Part shown: positions 9,018 to 17,711 of the stretch, piece after piece
Numbering within the stretch: the stretch's first letter is position 1
Layout: the number at the start of each line of letters is the position of its first letter
NCBI GenBank assembly: GCA_910578405.1
Contig: CAJTQO010000013.1
Location: 15,417 to 79,416 of the forward strand
Direction: 5' to 3'
Source: an uncultured Lachnospiraceae bacterium
Lineage (GTDB): Bacteria; Bacillota; Clostridia; Lachnospirales; Lachnospiraceae
Length of the DNA: 64,000 nucleotides
Notes under the pieces: generated by a model
Seen by the model: the letters and a program-made list of their open reading frames with translations, nothing else
What the model was told of the DNA's origin: nothing
Database searches by the model: none
Translations under genes and position numbers: made by a program

Positions 9018-10022
9018 ATGTTAGACGGTAAGAAGGTGTTATTCAGCGGAATGCAGGCGACGGGGAATCTGACTTTGGGAAATTATCTGGGCGCCCTTAA
9101 AAATTGGGTCAATTTAAGTGAAGAGTATGAGTGCTTTTATTCGGTAGTGGATTTGCATTCCATTACGGTAAGGCAAGATCCCTCAGAATTAAGGCAGCGC
9201 GCCAGGAAGCTGCTCGCCCTGTATATTGCAGCAGGGCTGGATCCGGAGAAAAACTGTATTTATTACCAGTCCCATGTATCCGGCCATGCGGAGTTGGCGT
9301 GGATTTTAAACTGTTTTACTTATATGGGGGAATTAAACCGCATGACGCAGTTTAAGGACAAAGCGGCCAAACATGCGGATAATATCAATGCGGGCCTTTT
9401 TACCTATCCGGTATTAATGGCGGCGGACATCCTGCTTTATCAGGCAGATGTGGTGCCGGTGGGAAAAGACCAGTTACAGCATTTGGAAATTACAAGGGAT
9501 ATTGCGCAGCGGTTTAATGCGATATATGGCGATGTATTTACTATCCCGGAGCCATTTATCGGAAAGACAGGGGCTAAAATTGCCAGCCTGCAGGATCCGT
9601 CCAAAAAAATGTCCAAATCCGATGAAAATGCCAATGCCAGCATTTATCTGATGGACGACCCCGATACGGTAATCCGTAAATTTAAAAGGGCCGTTACTGA
9701 TTCGGAGGCGCAGGTAAGGTACCGGGAAGAACAGCCGGGAATCCGCAATTTGATTGATATTTATTGTGTATGCACTGGAAAATCACCGGAGGATACGGAA
9801 AAAGAATTTGACGGCAAGGGCTATGGAGAGTTTAAACTGGCTGTAGGGGAAGCTGTAGTCAGTGTCCTGAAACCACTGCAGAGCCGTTTTGCAGAACTGA
9901 TTAAAGATAAGTCCTACATCGACCGTGTGATAAAGGAAAATGGGGATAAGGCAAACTATTTTGCAGCAAAAACACTGCGTAAGGTGCAGAAGAAAGTAGG
10001 TTTTCCTGAGCGGGTGAGATAA
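9018..10022 (+). CDS. trpS: Tryptophanyl-tRNA synthetase
   Basis: A class I synthetase that charges tRNA-Trp. The 334-residue protein has the HIGH-equivalent TGNLTLGN at residues 15-22 and KMSKS at 197-201. Length is standard for the bacterial enzyme. ATG 9018 is preferred to GTG 9012 because GGAGG at 9006-9010 would be one base from the GTG and seven from the ATG. Only 48 bp separate it from ilvN, too little for a T-box leader, so it is not under T-box control here. Confidence 0.96.
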   Translation: MLDGKKVLFSGMQATGNLTLGNYLGALKNWVNLSEEYECFYSVVDLHSITVRQDPSELRQRARKLLALYIAAGLDPEKNCIYYQSHVSGHAELAWILNCFTYMGELNRMTQFKDKAAKHADNINAGLFTYPVLMAADILLYQADVVPVGKDQLQHLEITRDIAQRFNAIYGDVFTIPEPFIGKTGAKIASLQDPSKKMSKSDENANASIYLMDDPDTVIRKFKRAVTDSEAQVRYREEQPGIRNLIDIYCVCTGKSPEDTEKEFDGKGYGEFKLAVGEAVVSVLKPLQSRFAELIKDKSYIDRVIKENGDKANYFAAKTLRKVQKKVGFPERVR

Positions 10023-10147
10023 TCCGGCTGCCGAAGGCTTTGCCGTCAGGCAACGCAGTGTTTGACAGGAAGACGAAAGCCATATAACAATGAGCCGTAA
10101 TCTGAGCAGCGTTAAGGAGAAAGAAACAGGAAAACAAGGTAAACGAG

Positions 10148-10915
10148 ATGGCGCCAAAAAATGGAATGGATGAAACAGGCGGGGAAAGGTTTGAGGCAGC
10201 AAGAAATAAAGTTATCGGCAGACAGCCCAAACGGACAGGCATTGGAACCTTGCAGGAGAAAACCGTCCATGCGGTAATGAAGCATTATTATGCACCGGAT
10301 GAAGCCATGCATGAAATTACCGTTGGGAATTATGTGGCGGATATTTATACCGGGGAAGGGATTATGGAAATACAGAATGGGAATTTCTATAAAATGCGGG
10401 GAAAACTGGATGCTTTCCTGCCTTTATGCCCAGTAACGGTTATATATCCTATCCCCCATAAGAAATGGCTGATTTGGGTAGACGAAGAGAGCGGTGAATG
10501 TTCCGCAAAGAGGAAAAGCCCACGGACCGGAAGCGTCTACCTTGCTTTTGCAGAGCTTTACCGGATTAAAAATTACCTTACAAATGATAAGCTCCGGTTT
10601 CGCTTTCCGCTGGTGGATATGGAGGAATATCGTCTGCTGAACGGTTGGAGCCGGGATAAGAAGAGAGGTTCCAGCCGTTATGACAGAATCCCGGTGGCAT
10701 TGTTTGATGAAATGGTAATTGAAAAGCGGGAGGATTACCTTCAGTTTCTTCCAAACTCTTTGCCTGAAAAATTTACGGCGGCAGACTTGGCGCAGGCGGC
10801 AAAGATTCCGGCGCGGACAGCAGGACTGGCAGTGCATGTTTTATGTTATCTGGAGGTAATTGGGCGGATTGGCAAAAAGGGAAGGGCATACTTATATCAG
10901 GTGGCTATTACCTAG
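10148..10915 (+). CDS. Uncharacterised protein, possible PD-(D/E)xK nuclease fold plus winged helix
   Basis: A 255-residue protein I cannot assign to a named function. Around residues 56-76 it has HEITVGNYVADIYT followed by GIMEIQNG: D65, E74 and Q76 give a D-x8-ExQ pattern between predicted beta strands, as in some PD-(D/E)xK nuclease folds. The final 45 residues (ADLAQAAKIPARTAGLAVHV onward) resemble a winged helix-turn-helix. The start has no strong Shine-Dalgarno site. The TAG stop at 10913-10915 lies in the terminal CTAG of a dispersed repeat, so the natural C-terminus may have been altered. Function in DNA or RNA processing is inference only. Confidence 0.55.
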   Translation: MAPKNGMDETGGERFEAARNKVIGRQPKRTGIGTLQEKTVHAVMKHYYAPDEAMHEITVGNYVADIYTGEGIMEIQNGNFYKMRGKLDAFLPLCPVTVIYPIPHKKWLIWVDEESGECSAKRKSPRTGSVYLAFAELYRIKNYLTNDKLRFRFPLVDMEEYRLLNGWSRDKKRGSSRYDRIPVALFDEMVIEKREDYLQFLPNSLPEKFTAADLAQAAKIPARTAGLAVHVLCYLEVIGRIGKKGRAYLYQVAIT

Positions 10916-10977
10916 TGTTTGAACATTCATTCCTGACAATGCACGCCCCACCTTGCGAGATATTTGCGCCAAATTCA
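10912..10977 (-). repeat. One-ended copy of miniature inverted-repeat element (copy A)
   Basis: The sequence starting CTAGTGTTTGAACATTCATT matches the reverse complement of the right end of the complete element at 43054-43213 through the core ATTTGCGCC (10962-10970), with scattered mismatches and a short deletion near the tip. Similarity stops after about 66 bp and no matching opposite end is seen before the separate 63-bp copy at 11071. It is therefore a remnant. Its outer CTAG provides the TAG stop of the preceding gene. Confidence 0.75.
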
Positions 10978-11000
10978 GGTTACATAGCCGCAGAAAACAG

Positions 11001-11029
11001 TCGCTTTTCATTTCCTATTGTGCTATAAT
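11001..11029 (+). promoter_or_regulatory. Candidate extended -10 promoter for miaB
   Basis: TGCTATAAT at 11021-11029 is a perfect extended -10 (TGN-TATAAT). The -35 position 17 bases upstream reads TCGCTT, a poor match, as is usual for extended -10 promoters. It lies between two repeat copies and about 120 bp before miaB, so the 63-bp hairpin repeat would be in the miaB leader RNA. Confidence 0.55.
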
Positions 11030-11070
11030 GGGCGGGTATATTTTATTTACAATGAATATTTAAATGCGTT

Positions 11071-11133
11071 CTAGGGCGTGTTTGCATATTGCTTTCTGGC
11101 AGATGTAGGAATGAATATTCAAACACGCTCTAG
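11071..11133. repeat. 63-bp internally deleted inverted-repeat element (copy B)
   Basis: Arms at 11071-11090 (CTAGGGCGTGTTTGCATATT) and 11114-11133 (AATATTCAAACACGCTCTAG) are complementary at 18 of 20 positions around a 23-base loop. The left arm and the following TTCTGGCA match the left end of the complete element at 43054, and the right arm with GGAATGAA matches the opposite end, so this is the same family reduced to its two tips. It begins and ends with CTAG, possibly a target-site feature. It stops directly before the miaB ribosome site. Confidence 0.85.
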
Positions 11134-11150
11134 GGAAGAGGAATTGCAAA

Positions 11151-12614
11151 ATGGGGCAAAATGACGAAATAAAAAAATTAATGGAAGCGCAAGATTTGAT
11201 GTTACCGCCGCCAGGACAGGAACCACAGCGGCAGCATTATTTTATAAAAAAATGCCGGGAAATCATTAGGGCAAAGTCGGATAAAATGGGGCGTCCGCTA
11301 ACGGCATGTTCCGTATGTATGGGCTGTCAAATGAATGCCAGGGACAGTGAAAAGCTGATAGGGATTCTGGAGCAGGCAGGCTATCAGATGACAGAAGATG
11401 AAAATGCGGATTTTGTCATTTACAATACTTGCACCGTAAGGGACAACGCGAACCAGAAGGTGTATGGCAGGCTGGGCGTGTTAAATGGCATGAAAAAGAA
11501 AAATCCCCATATGCGGATTGCTCTTTGCGGCTGTATGATGCAGGAAGAAAGCGTTATTCAAAAAATAAAGAAAAGCTACCGTTTTGTGGATTTGATTTTT
11601 GGCACCCACAATATTTTCAAATTTCCGGAACTTTTGTATAGGATGTTAGAATCGGATGGAAGGGTCATTGATATATGGCAGTCTACAGACCAGATTGTGG
11701 AGGATTTGCCCATTGTACGGAAATATCCCTTCAAATCCGGCGTCAATGTTATGTTTGGCTGCAACAATTTTTGCAGTTATTGCATTGTGCCTTATGTCAG
11801 AGGACGGGAACGGAGCCGCAGGCCGAAAGATATCCTGCGGGAGATCGTACAACTGGCAGCGGATGGCGTAGTGGAGGTTATGCTCCTTGGACAGAATGTA
11901 AATTCTTATGGTAAGAATTTAGAAGAATCTGTAAGTTTTGCAGAGCTTCTGCGGGAAGTGGAGAAAATTGATGGTCTGGAGCGTATCCGATTTATGACAT
12001 CCCATCCCAAAGACTTGTCCGATGAACTTATCCAGGTAATGAAGGAGTCCCAAAAAATATGCAGACACCTGCATCTTCCGCTCCAATCCGGTTCCACCCG
12101 GATTTTGCAGGCTATGAACCGCCGCTATACAAAAGAGCAGTATCTGGAGCTTGCATGGAAAATACGACGGGAAATACCTGATATTGCGATTACTACGGAT
12201 ATTATTGTAGGGTTTCCAGGGGAAACTTTAGAGGATGTGGAGGAAACCATAGATGTGGTGCGGCAGGTAAAGTTTGAAAATGCGTTTACGTTCCTGTATT
12301 CCAAAAGGACAGGGACTCCTGCAGCCGCCATGGAAAACCAGACGCCGGAGGCCGTGGCAAAAGAAGGGTTTGACAAACTGCTGAAAGTGGTGCAGGATAC
12401 GGCAAGGGAGCGGGTGGCTTTGCTGCAGGGGCAAACCTTGCCTGCGCTGGCAGAAGAGGTAAACAGCCAGGATGTTTCTTTGCTGACCGGACGGCTTTCC
12501 AATAATACCATTGTGCATTTTCCCGGCGATGCTTCTATGATTGGGAAAATCATGGATGTACGGTTGGAAGCTTGTCATGGGTTTTATTATGTGGGAAAAG
12601 CGGTACAGGTTTGA
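11151..12614 (+). CDS. miaB: tRNA-2-methylthio-N6-dimethylallyladenosine synthase MiaB
   Basis: MiaB is a radical-SAM methylthiotransferase that adds a methylthio group to i6A37 of tRNAs reading UNN codons; MiaA, encoded 5 kb downstream, makes the i6A substrate. The 487-residue protein has an N-terminal UPF0004 domain (cluster cysteines C59, C94, C128), the radical-SAM motif C204-x3-C208-x2-C211 and a C-terminal TRAM domain. A roughly 45-residue N-terminal extension precedes the UPF0004 domain. The start ATG follows GAAGAGG, immediately after the 63-bp repeat hairpin, so leader structure could affect translation. Confidence 0.95.
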   Translation: MGQNDEIKKLMEAQDLMLPPPGQEPQRQHYFIKKCREIIRAKSDKMGRPLTACSVCMGCQMNARDSEKLIGILEQAGYQMTEDENADFVIYNTCTVRDNANQKVYGRLGVLNGMKKKNPHMRIALCGCMMQEESVIQKIKKSYRFVDLIFGTHNIFKFPELLYRMLESDGRVIDIWQSTDQIVEDLPIVRKYPFKSGVNVMFGCNNFCSYCIVPYVRGRERSRRPKDILREIVQLAADGVVEVMLLGQNVNSYGKNLEESVSFAELLREVEKIDGLERIRFMTSHPKDLSDELIQVMKESQKICRHLHLPLQSGSTRILQAMNRRYTKEQYLELAWKIRREIPDIAITTDIIVGFPGETLEDVEETIDVVRQVKFENAFTFLYSKRTGTPAAAMENQTPEAVAKEGFDKLLKVVQDTARERVALLQGQTLPALAEEVNSQDVSLLTGRLSNNTIVHFPGDASMIGKIMDVRLEACHGFYYVGKAVQV

Positions 12615-12676
12615 AAAGCTTAGGATTGCAGAAACGAATGGGAAAGATAGAAGCACGAATTTAAAGGAGAACAAAA

Positions 12677-15328
12677 GTGGCTGAATTAACGCCTATGATG
12701 CAACAATACATGGAGACGAAAAAGGAATACAGCGATTGTATTCTTTTTTATCGGCTCGGTGATTTTTATGAGATGTTTTATGAGGATGCGCTGACTGCCT
12801 CTAAAGAACTGGAGATTACCCTGACAGGGAAAAATTGCGGACAGGAGGAACGGGCGCCTATGTGCGGCGTTCCTTATCATGCTGTGGACAGTTATCTGAC
12901 CAAGTTGGTTTCCAAAGGATATAAAGTGGCGATTTGTGAACAGGTGGAAGATCCGAAACAGGCAAAAGGGCTGGTAAAGCGGGAGGTAATCCGGATTGTA
13001 ACGCCAGGGACAAACCTGAATGTGCAGTCTTTGGAAGAAACGAAAAACAATTATCTGATGAGCATTGCTTACTTGCCAAACAAAATAGGGCTTTCCGTCG
13101 CCGATGTAACTACCGGGGATTATTATCTGACGGAATTGGAGGATACCCGGAAATTAATGGACGAAATCAATAAGTACATGCCGTCGGAGGTAATTTGCAA
13201 CGATGCGTTTTTAGTCAGCGGCGTAGATATCGAAGATATGAGAGGACGGCTGAGAATTACCGTCAATGCCATTGAGTCCCATTATTTCGATGATGATGCG
13301 TGCCGGAAATGTTTGATGAAGCATTTCCATGTACAGGCGCTGACCGGGCTAGGCGTTGAGGATTTCCCTACCGGCATGATTGCCGCCGGAGCATTGTTGC
13401 AGTATTTGTATGAAACGCAAAAGGACACTTCATTAGCCCATTTCACGCATTTGTATCCCTATTTGACGAACAAATATATGTTGTTGGACAGTTCTACCAG
13501 AAGGAACCTGGAGCTGACGGAAACGCTGCGGGAAAAGCAAAAAAGGGGTTCTTTGCTATGGGTCTTGGATAAAACAAAGACGGCGATGGGCGCGCGGACT
13601 TTACGCAGTTATATAGAACAGCCGCTGATTGATTTGAAGGAAATTGCCAGTAGACAGGACGCTATTGAAGCTTTATGCAGCCATGCAGTGACCAGGGATG
13701 AAATCCGGGAATATTTACACCCAGTGTACGATTTGGAGCGTTTGTTGGGAAAAATCAGCTATAAAACGGCCAACCCCAGGGATTTGATTGCTTTACGCAA
13801 TTCCCTGGAGATGCTGCCTCATATTAAAACGGCGCTGGGAGAGCTGGAAGGCGGGCTGTTAGCAAAGCTCAACCAAGATATGGATGCATTGGAAGACATT
13901 TATGCGTTGATTGACCATTCCATTATAGAAGAGCCGCCCATTACGGTACGGGAAGGCGGCATCATCCGGGAAGGCTTTGATGAAACCATCGACAGCCTGC
14001 GTCATGCGAAAACGGAAGGGAAGAACTGGCTGGCGGCTCTGGAAGAGGAAGACCGGGAACGGACTGGCATTAAGAACTTGCGGATTAAGTACAACAAGGT
14101 ATTTGGCTATTATTTTGAAGTGACCAATTCTTATCTGAGCCTGGTGCCGGAGGACTATATCCGCAAGCAGACGCTGACCAATGCAGAACGTTTTACCACA
14201 CCCCGTTTAAAGGAATTGGAGGATACTATTCTGAATGCGGAGGACAAGCTGTATTCCCTGGAATATGATATGTTCTGCAAAATCAGGGACAGCATTGCCG
14301 CCGAAATTGAGCGAATCCAGCGCACCGCTAAGGCAATCGCGGCATTGGATGTATTTGCCTCTCTTTCCTTAGTGGCGGAGCGCAACCAATACATACGTCC
14401 GAAAATCAATGAAAAAGGGGTAATCCATATCAAAAACGGCCGCCATCCAGTGGTGGAAAAAGTGATTGTGAATGATATGTTTATTTCCAATGATACATAT
14501 TTAGATAATAATAAAAACTGCATAGCCGTCATTACCGGGCCGAACATGGCAGGAAAGTCCACTTATATGCGGCAGACGGCGCTGATAACGCTCATGGCGC
14601 AAATTGGCAGTTTTGTGCCTGCCTCCCATGCGGATTTGTGTGTGGTGGACCGCATTTTTACAAGGGTTGGGGCATCGGATGACCTGGCCAGCGGACAGAG
14701 TACTTTTATGGTGGAAATGAACGAAGTGGCCAACATTTTGCGCAATGCCACTTCGAAAAGCCTGCTGGTTTTGGATGAAATCGGAAGGGGGACTTCCACC
14801 TTTGACGGGTTGAGCATTGCATGGGCAGTGATTGAACATATCAGCAACCGGAAGATTTTAGGGGCAAAGACGCTGTTTGCCACCCATTACCATGAACTGA
14901 CGGAACTGGAAGGCAAGATGAATAATGTCAACAATTATTGCATTGCCGTGAAAGAAAAAGGAGATGACATTGTTTTTCTGCGTAAAATTGTCAAAGGCGG
15001 AGCGGATAAAAGCTACGGAATCCAGGTGGCGCGGCTGGCAGGGGTGCCGGATATGGTTATTGACCGGGCAAAGGAAATCGTGGAACAGTTGAGTGACAAC
15101 GATATTACGCAGAAGGTGCAAAGCATCGCCATCCAGCATAAAACGGAGAAAAAAAGTGCGGTAAAGAAATACGATGATGTGGATTTGGAGCAGATTTCCT
15201 TTCTGGATACGGTCAGCGATGCTGACGTGCTAAAGGAGCTGATGGAGGTGGACGTAACCAACCTTACGCCATTGGATGCGCTGAATACTTTGTACCGGCT
15301 GCAGAATAAATTGAAAAACCGTTGGTGA
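12677..15328 (+). CDS. mutS: DNA mismatch repair protein MutS
   Basis: MutS recognises base mismatches and small loops and recruits MutL. The 883-residue protein is MutS1: the mismatch-wedge motif GDFYEMF at residues 28-34 (F30, E32) is present, followed by connector, lever and clamp domains, and the ABC-type ATPase with Walker A GPNMAGKST (621-629) and GRGTSTFDG. The C-terminal helix-turn-helix dimerisation region is present. The start is GTG 12677 behind AAAGGAG. mutL begins 36 bases after the stop, and miaB and miaA flank the pair, a common Firmicute order. Confidence 0.97.
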   Translation: MAELTPMMQQYMETKKEYSDCILFYRLGDFYEMFYEDALTASKELEITLTGKNCGQEERAPMCGVPYHAVDSYLTKLVSKGYKVAICEQVEDPKQAKGLVKREVIRIVTPGTNLNVQSLEETKNNYLMSIAYLPNKIGLSVADVTTGDYYLTELEDTRKLMDEINKYMPSEVICNDAFLVSGVDIEDMRGRLRITVNAIESHYFDDDACRKCLMKHFHVQALTGLGVEDFPTGMIAAGALLQYLYETQKDTSLAHFTHLYPYLTNKYMLLDSSTRRNLELTETLREKQKRGSLLWVLDKTKTAMGARTLRSYIEQPLIDLKEIASRQDAIEALCSHAVTRDEIREYLHPVYDLERLLGKISYKTANPRDLIALRNSLEMLPHIKTALGELEGGLLAKLNQDMDALEDIYALIDHSIIEEPPITVREGGIIREGFDETIDSLRHAKTEGKNWLAALEEEDRERTGIKNLRIKYNKVFGYYFEVTNSYLSLVPEDYIRKQTLTNAERFTTPRLKELEDTILNAEDKLYSLEYDMFCKIRDSIAAEIERIQRTAKAIAALDVFASLSLVAERNQYIRPKINEKGVIHIKNGRHPVVEKVIVNDMFISNDTYLDNNKNCIAVITGPNMAGKSTYMRQTALITLMAQIGSFVPASHADLCVVDRIFTRVGASDDLASGQSTFMVEMNEVANILRNATSKSLLVLDEIGRGTSTFDGLSIAWAVIEHISNRKILGAKTLFATHYHELTELEGKMNNVNNYCIAVKEKGDDIVFLRKIVKGGADKSYGIQVARLAGVPDMVIDRAKEIVEQLSDNDITQKVQSIAIQHKTEKKSAVKKYDDVDLEQISFLDTVSDADVLKELMEVDVTNLTPLDALNTLYRLQNKLKNRW

Positions 15329-15363
15329 TATGGAAAACAGACAGTGGAATAAGGAGGCTGTGG

Positions 15364-17628
15364 ATGGCACAAATCAATGTATTAAGCAAGGAAACCATTG
15401 ATAAAATTGCGGCAGGAGAGGTGGTGGAACGTCCGGCCAGCGTGGTGAAGGAGCTGTTGGAAAATGCTGTGGATGCGGGAGCCAGGGCTATTACGGTGGA
15501 AATTAAGGAGGGTGGCATTTCCTTTATCCGTGTGACGGACAATGGCTGTGGGATGGAACATGCACAGGCGCCCAAAGCTTTTTTAAGACATGCCACGAGC
15601 AAAATCCGTACGGCAAATGATTTGTCCCATATCGCCAGCCTTGGTTTCCGGGGAGAAGCGTTGTCCAGCATAGCCGCTGTATCCAGGGTGGAATTGATTA
15701 CCAAAACCGCCGGGGAGCTGACCGGGCTCCGTTACCGGATTGAGGGTGGGGAAGAGGTGGAAGCGGAAGAAGTCGGGGCTCCGGATGGAACCACTTTTCT
15801 TATCCGCAATTTATTTTTTAATACTCCGGTACGGAAAAAATTCCTCAAGCAGCCACAGACGGAAGGGGGATATGTATCAGACTTGATGGAGCATATGGCG
15901 TTGGCGACCCCTGACATTTCCTTCCAATATATCAACAACGGGCAGGTGCGTTTTCATACTTCCGGCAACGGTGATCTGCGGGAAATTATTTACCGGATTT
16001 ACGGACGGGATATTTCCTGCGCCCTGCTTCCCATAGATGTGACGCAACAGGGGATTCATATGGAAGGTTTTCTTGGGAAACCGGAAATTAACCGTGCAAA
16101 CCGGAATTTCGAAATTTATTTTGTAAACGGACGTTTTATTAAAAGCAATCTTGTCAGCAAGGCAATGGAAGAAGGATACCGGAAATATGTGATGCAGCAC
16201 AAATTCCCTTTTGCCGTGCTGCATTTTCATATTGACGCAGGGGAGGTTGACGTGAATGTACATCCTACTAAAATGGAAGTGCGTTTTACTAACCAGCCTG
16301 TGTTATACAATTTTATTGCCAGTCAGGTGGAGGAGGCGCTGCATCAGGTGGAACTGATACCGGAAGTGTCCCTGTCCAAGCCGGAAAGAAAAACAGGCAA
16401 AACTCTTCCTGCCGGGACCTTGCCGGAACCCTTTGAAAAAAAGCGGGCAGCGAAGGCAGAGGGGGCTTCTTTTGCCCATGTAAAAGCGGGCGCGGCGGAA
16501 GGTGAAACAATAAGCGCAAAAGCAGAGGATAATGCATTAAAGGGCGAAACTATTCCGGCAGTTGGAAGCGCGGTGGAAAGCCAGGCAAAAAAAACAGGCG
16601 CCGATACATATGGGGAAGCAGAAAGCCAGGAAAGCGGCATAGGGAAAAACAGCGCAAAATGGCGGGAATTCAGAAATTATACAGCGGAAAGAGCAAATGA
16701 AAAAAATGCGGAAAGCATAGCAAAAGAATATTTACCGGAAGAAAATAAAACATACAGTGGAGCAGCGGAGCAAGCAGTGGCCCAAGGAATGCGGTATACG
16801 GTCCCTGCACATGCTGGTTTTGTATCTGCAGGAACGAAGGGCATGGGAGCGGAGACAGAAACTGAAACTGAGAGTTCCATGGAACCAGAAGGAGAGTCTT
16901 TTTTTGTGGATCAACGCATCATGCCTAAAAAGGAGGAACTTTCACAAAGGGCGGATGCAGCGTCAGAGGCGGAAGTTTCGGAGCATAATTCTGTTGAAAA
17001 ACCGGAACAGCTTAATTTTTTTGAGGAGAAACTGCTGACGCAGGAAGCGAAGGGAAATTACCAGATATTAGGGCAGATTTTTCATACATACTGGTTGATT
17101 GCTTTTCATGATAAGCTGTTTATTGTGGATCAACATGCGGCGCATGAAAAGGTAAAGTATGAACGTTTTATGAAGCGTTTGGAAGAGCGTAATGTAGAGT
17201 CCCAGATGTTAAACCCTCCGGTTATTGTGACTTTGACAGGGAAGGAAGAAGCCGTGTTAAAAGAGTCTGCCGGGGTATTTTCCGAAATGGGGTTTGAGAT
17301 TGAGGCATTTGGCGGCAATGAATATGCACTGCGCAGTGTTCCGGCCGAGTTGTATGGCTGCAGCGAAAGCGGGCTGTTTAAGGAAATGCTGGATGAACTG
17401 ACAGAGGGGGATATTCATGGCGCGCCTGCGGTTGTCCGGCAGAGAATCGCCACTATGGCGTGTAAAGCGGCGGTAAAGGGGAACACTTCTTTTGACTGCG
17501 CCGGGATGGAGGCATTGATGGAACAGTTGCTTGCCCTAGAGGATCCTTATCATTGCCCGCATGGGAGGCCGACGATTATCTCTATGAGCAAATATGAGAT
17601 TGAGAAGAAGTTTAAGAGGATTGTATAA
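15364..17628 (+). CDS. mutL: DNA mismatch repair endonuclease MutL
   Basis: MutL links mismatch recognition to strand nicking. The 754-residue protein has an N-terminal GHKL ATPase (ELLENAVDAG, DNGCGM near 59-64, GFRGEALSS) and a C-terminal endonuclease domain with DQHA-x2-E-x4-E at 589-600, plus ACKAAVKGN and CPHGRP, so it is a nicking-type MutL as expected where MutH is absent. Between them is an unusually long (about 220-residue) Glu/Lys/Ala-rich, apparently disordered linker. ATG 15364 is chosen over an upstream in-frame start because AGGAGG (15352-15357) is correctly placed. Confidence 0.96.
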   Translation: MAQINVLSKETIDKIAAGEVVERPASVVKELLENAVDAGARAITVEIKEGGISFIRVTDNGCGMEHAQAPKAFLRHATSKIRTANDLSHIASLGFRGEALSSIAAVSRVELITKTAGELTGLRYRIEGGEEVEAEEVGAPDGTTFLIRNLFFNTPVRKKFLKQPQTEGGYVSDLMEHMALATPDISFQYINNGQVRFHTSGNGDLREIIYRIYGRDISCALLPIDVTQQGIHMEGFLGKPEINRANRNFEIYFVNGRFIKSNLVSKAMEEGYRKYVMQHKFPFAVLHFHIDAGEVDVNVHPTKMEVRFTNQPVLYNFIASQVEEALHQVELIPEVSLSKPERKTGKTLPAGTLPEPFEKKRAAKAEGASFAHVKAGAAEGETISAKAEDNALKGETIPAVGSAVESQAKKTGADTYGEAESQESGIGKNSAKWREFRNYTAERANEKNAESIAKEYLPEENKTYSGAAEQAVAQGMRYTVPAHAGFVSAGTKGMGAETETETESSMEPEGESFFVDQRIMPKKEELSQRADAASEAEVSEHNSVEKPEQLNFFEEKLLTQEAKGNYQILGQIFHTYWLIAFHDKLFIVDQHAAHEKVKYERFMKRLEERNVESQMLNPPVIVTLTGKEEAVLKESAGVFSEMGFEIEAFGGNEYALRSVPAELYGCSESGLFKEMLDELTEGDIHGAPAVVRQRIATMACKAAVKGNTSFDCAGMEALMEQLLALEDPYHCPHGRPTIISMSKYEIEKKFKRIV

Positions 17629-17711
17629 AGAAGGACAGCGCAAGGAAAGATAGCAGTGAAGGAAACAAGAAAGAAATTTAGGAAGGAAATGGTTCTGGAA
17701 GGGATTATCGA

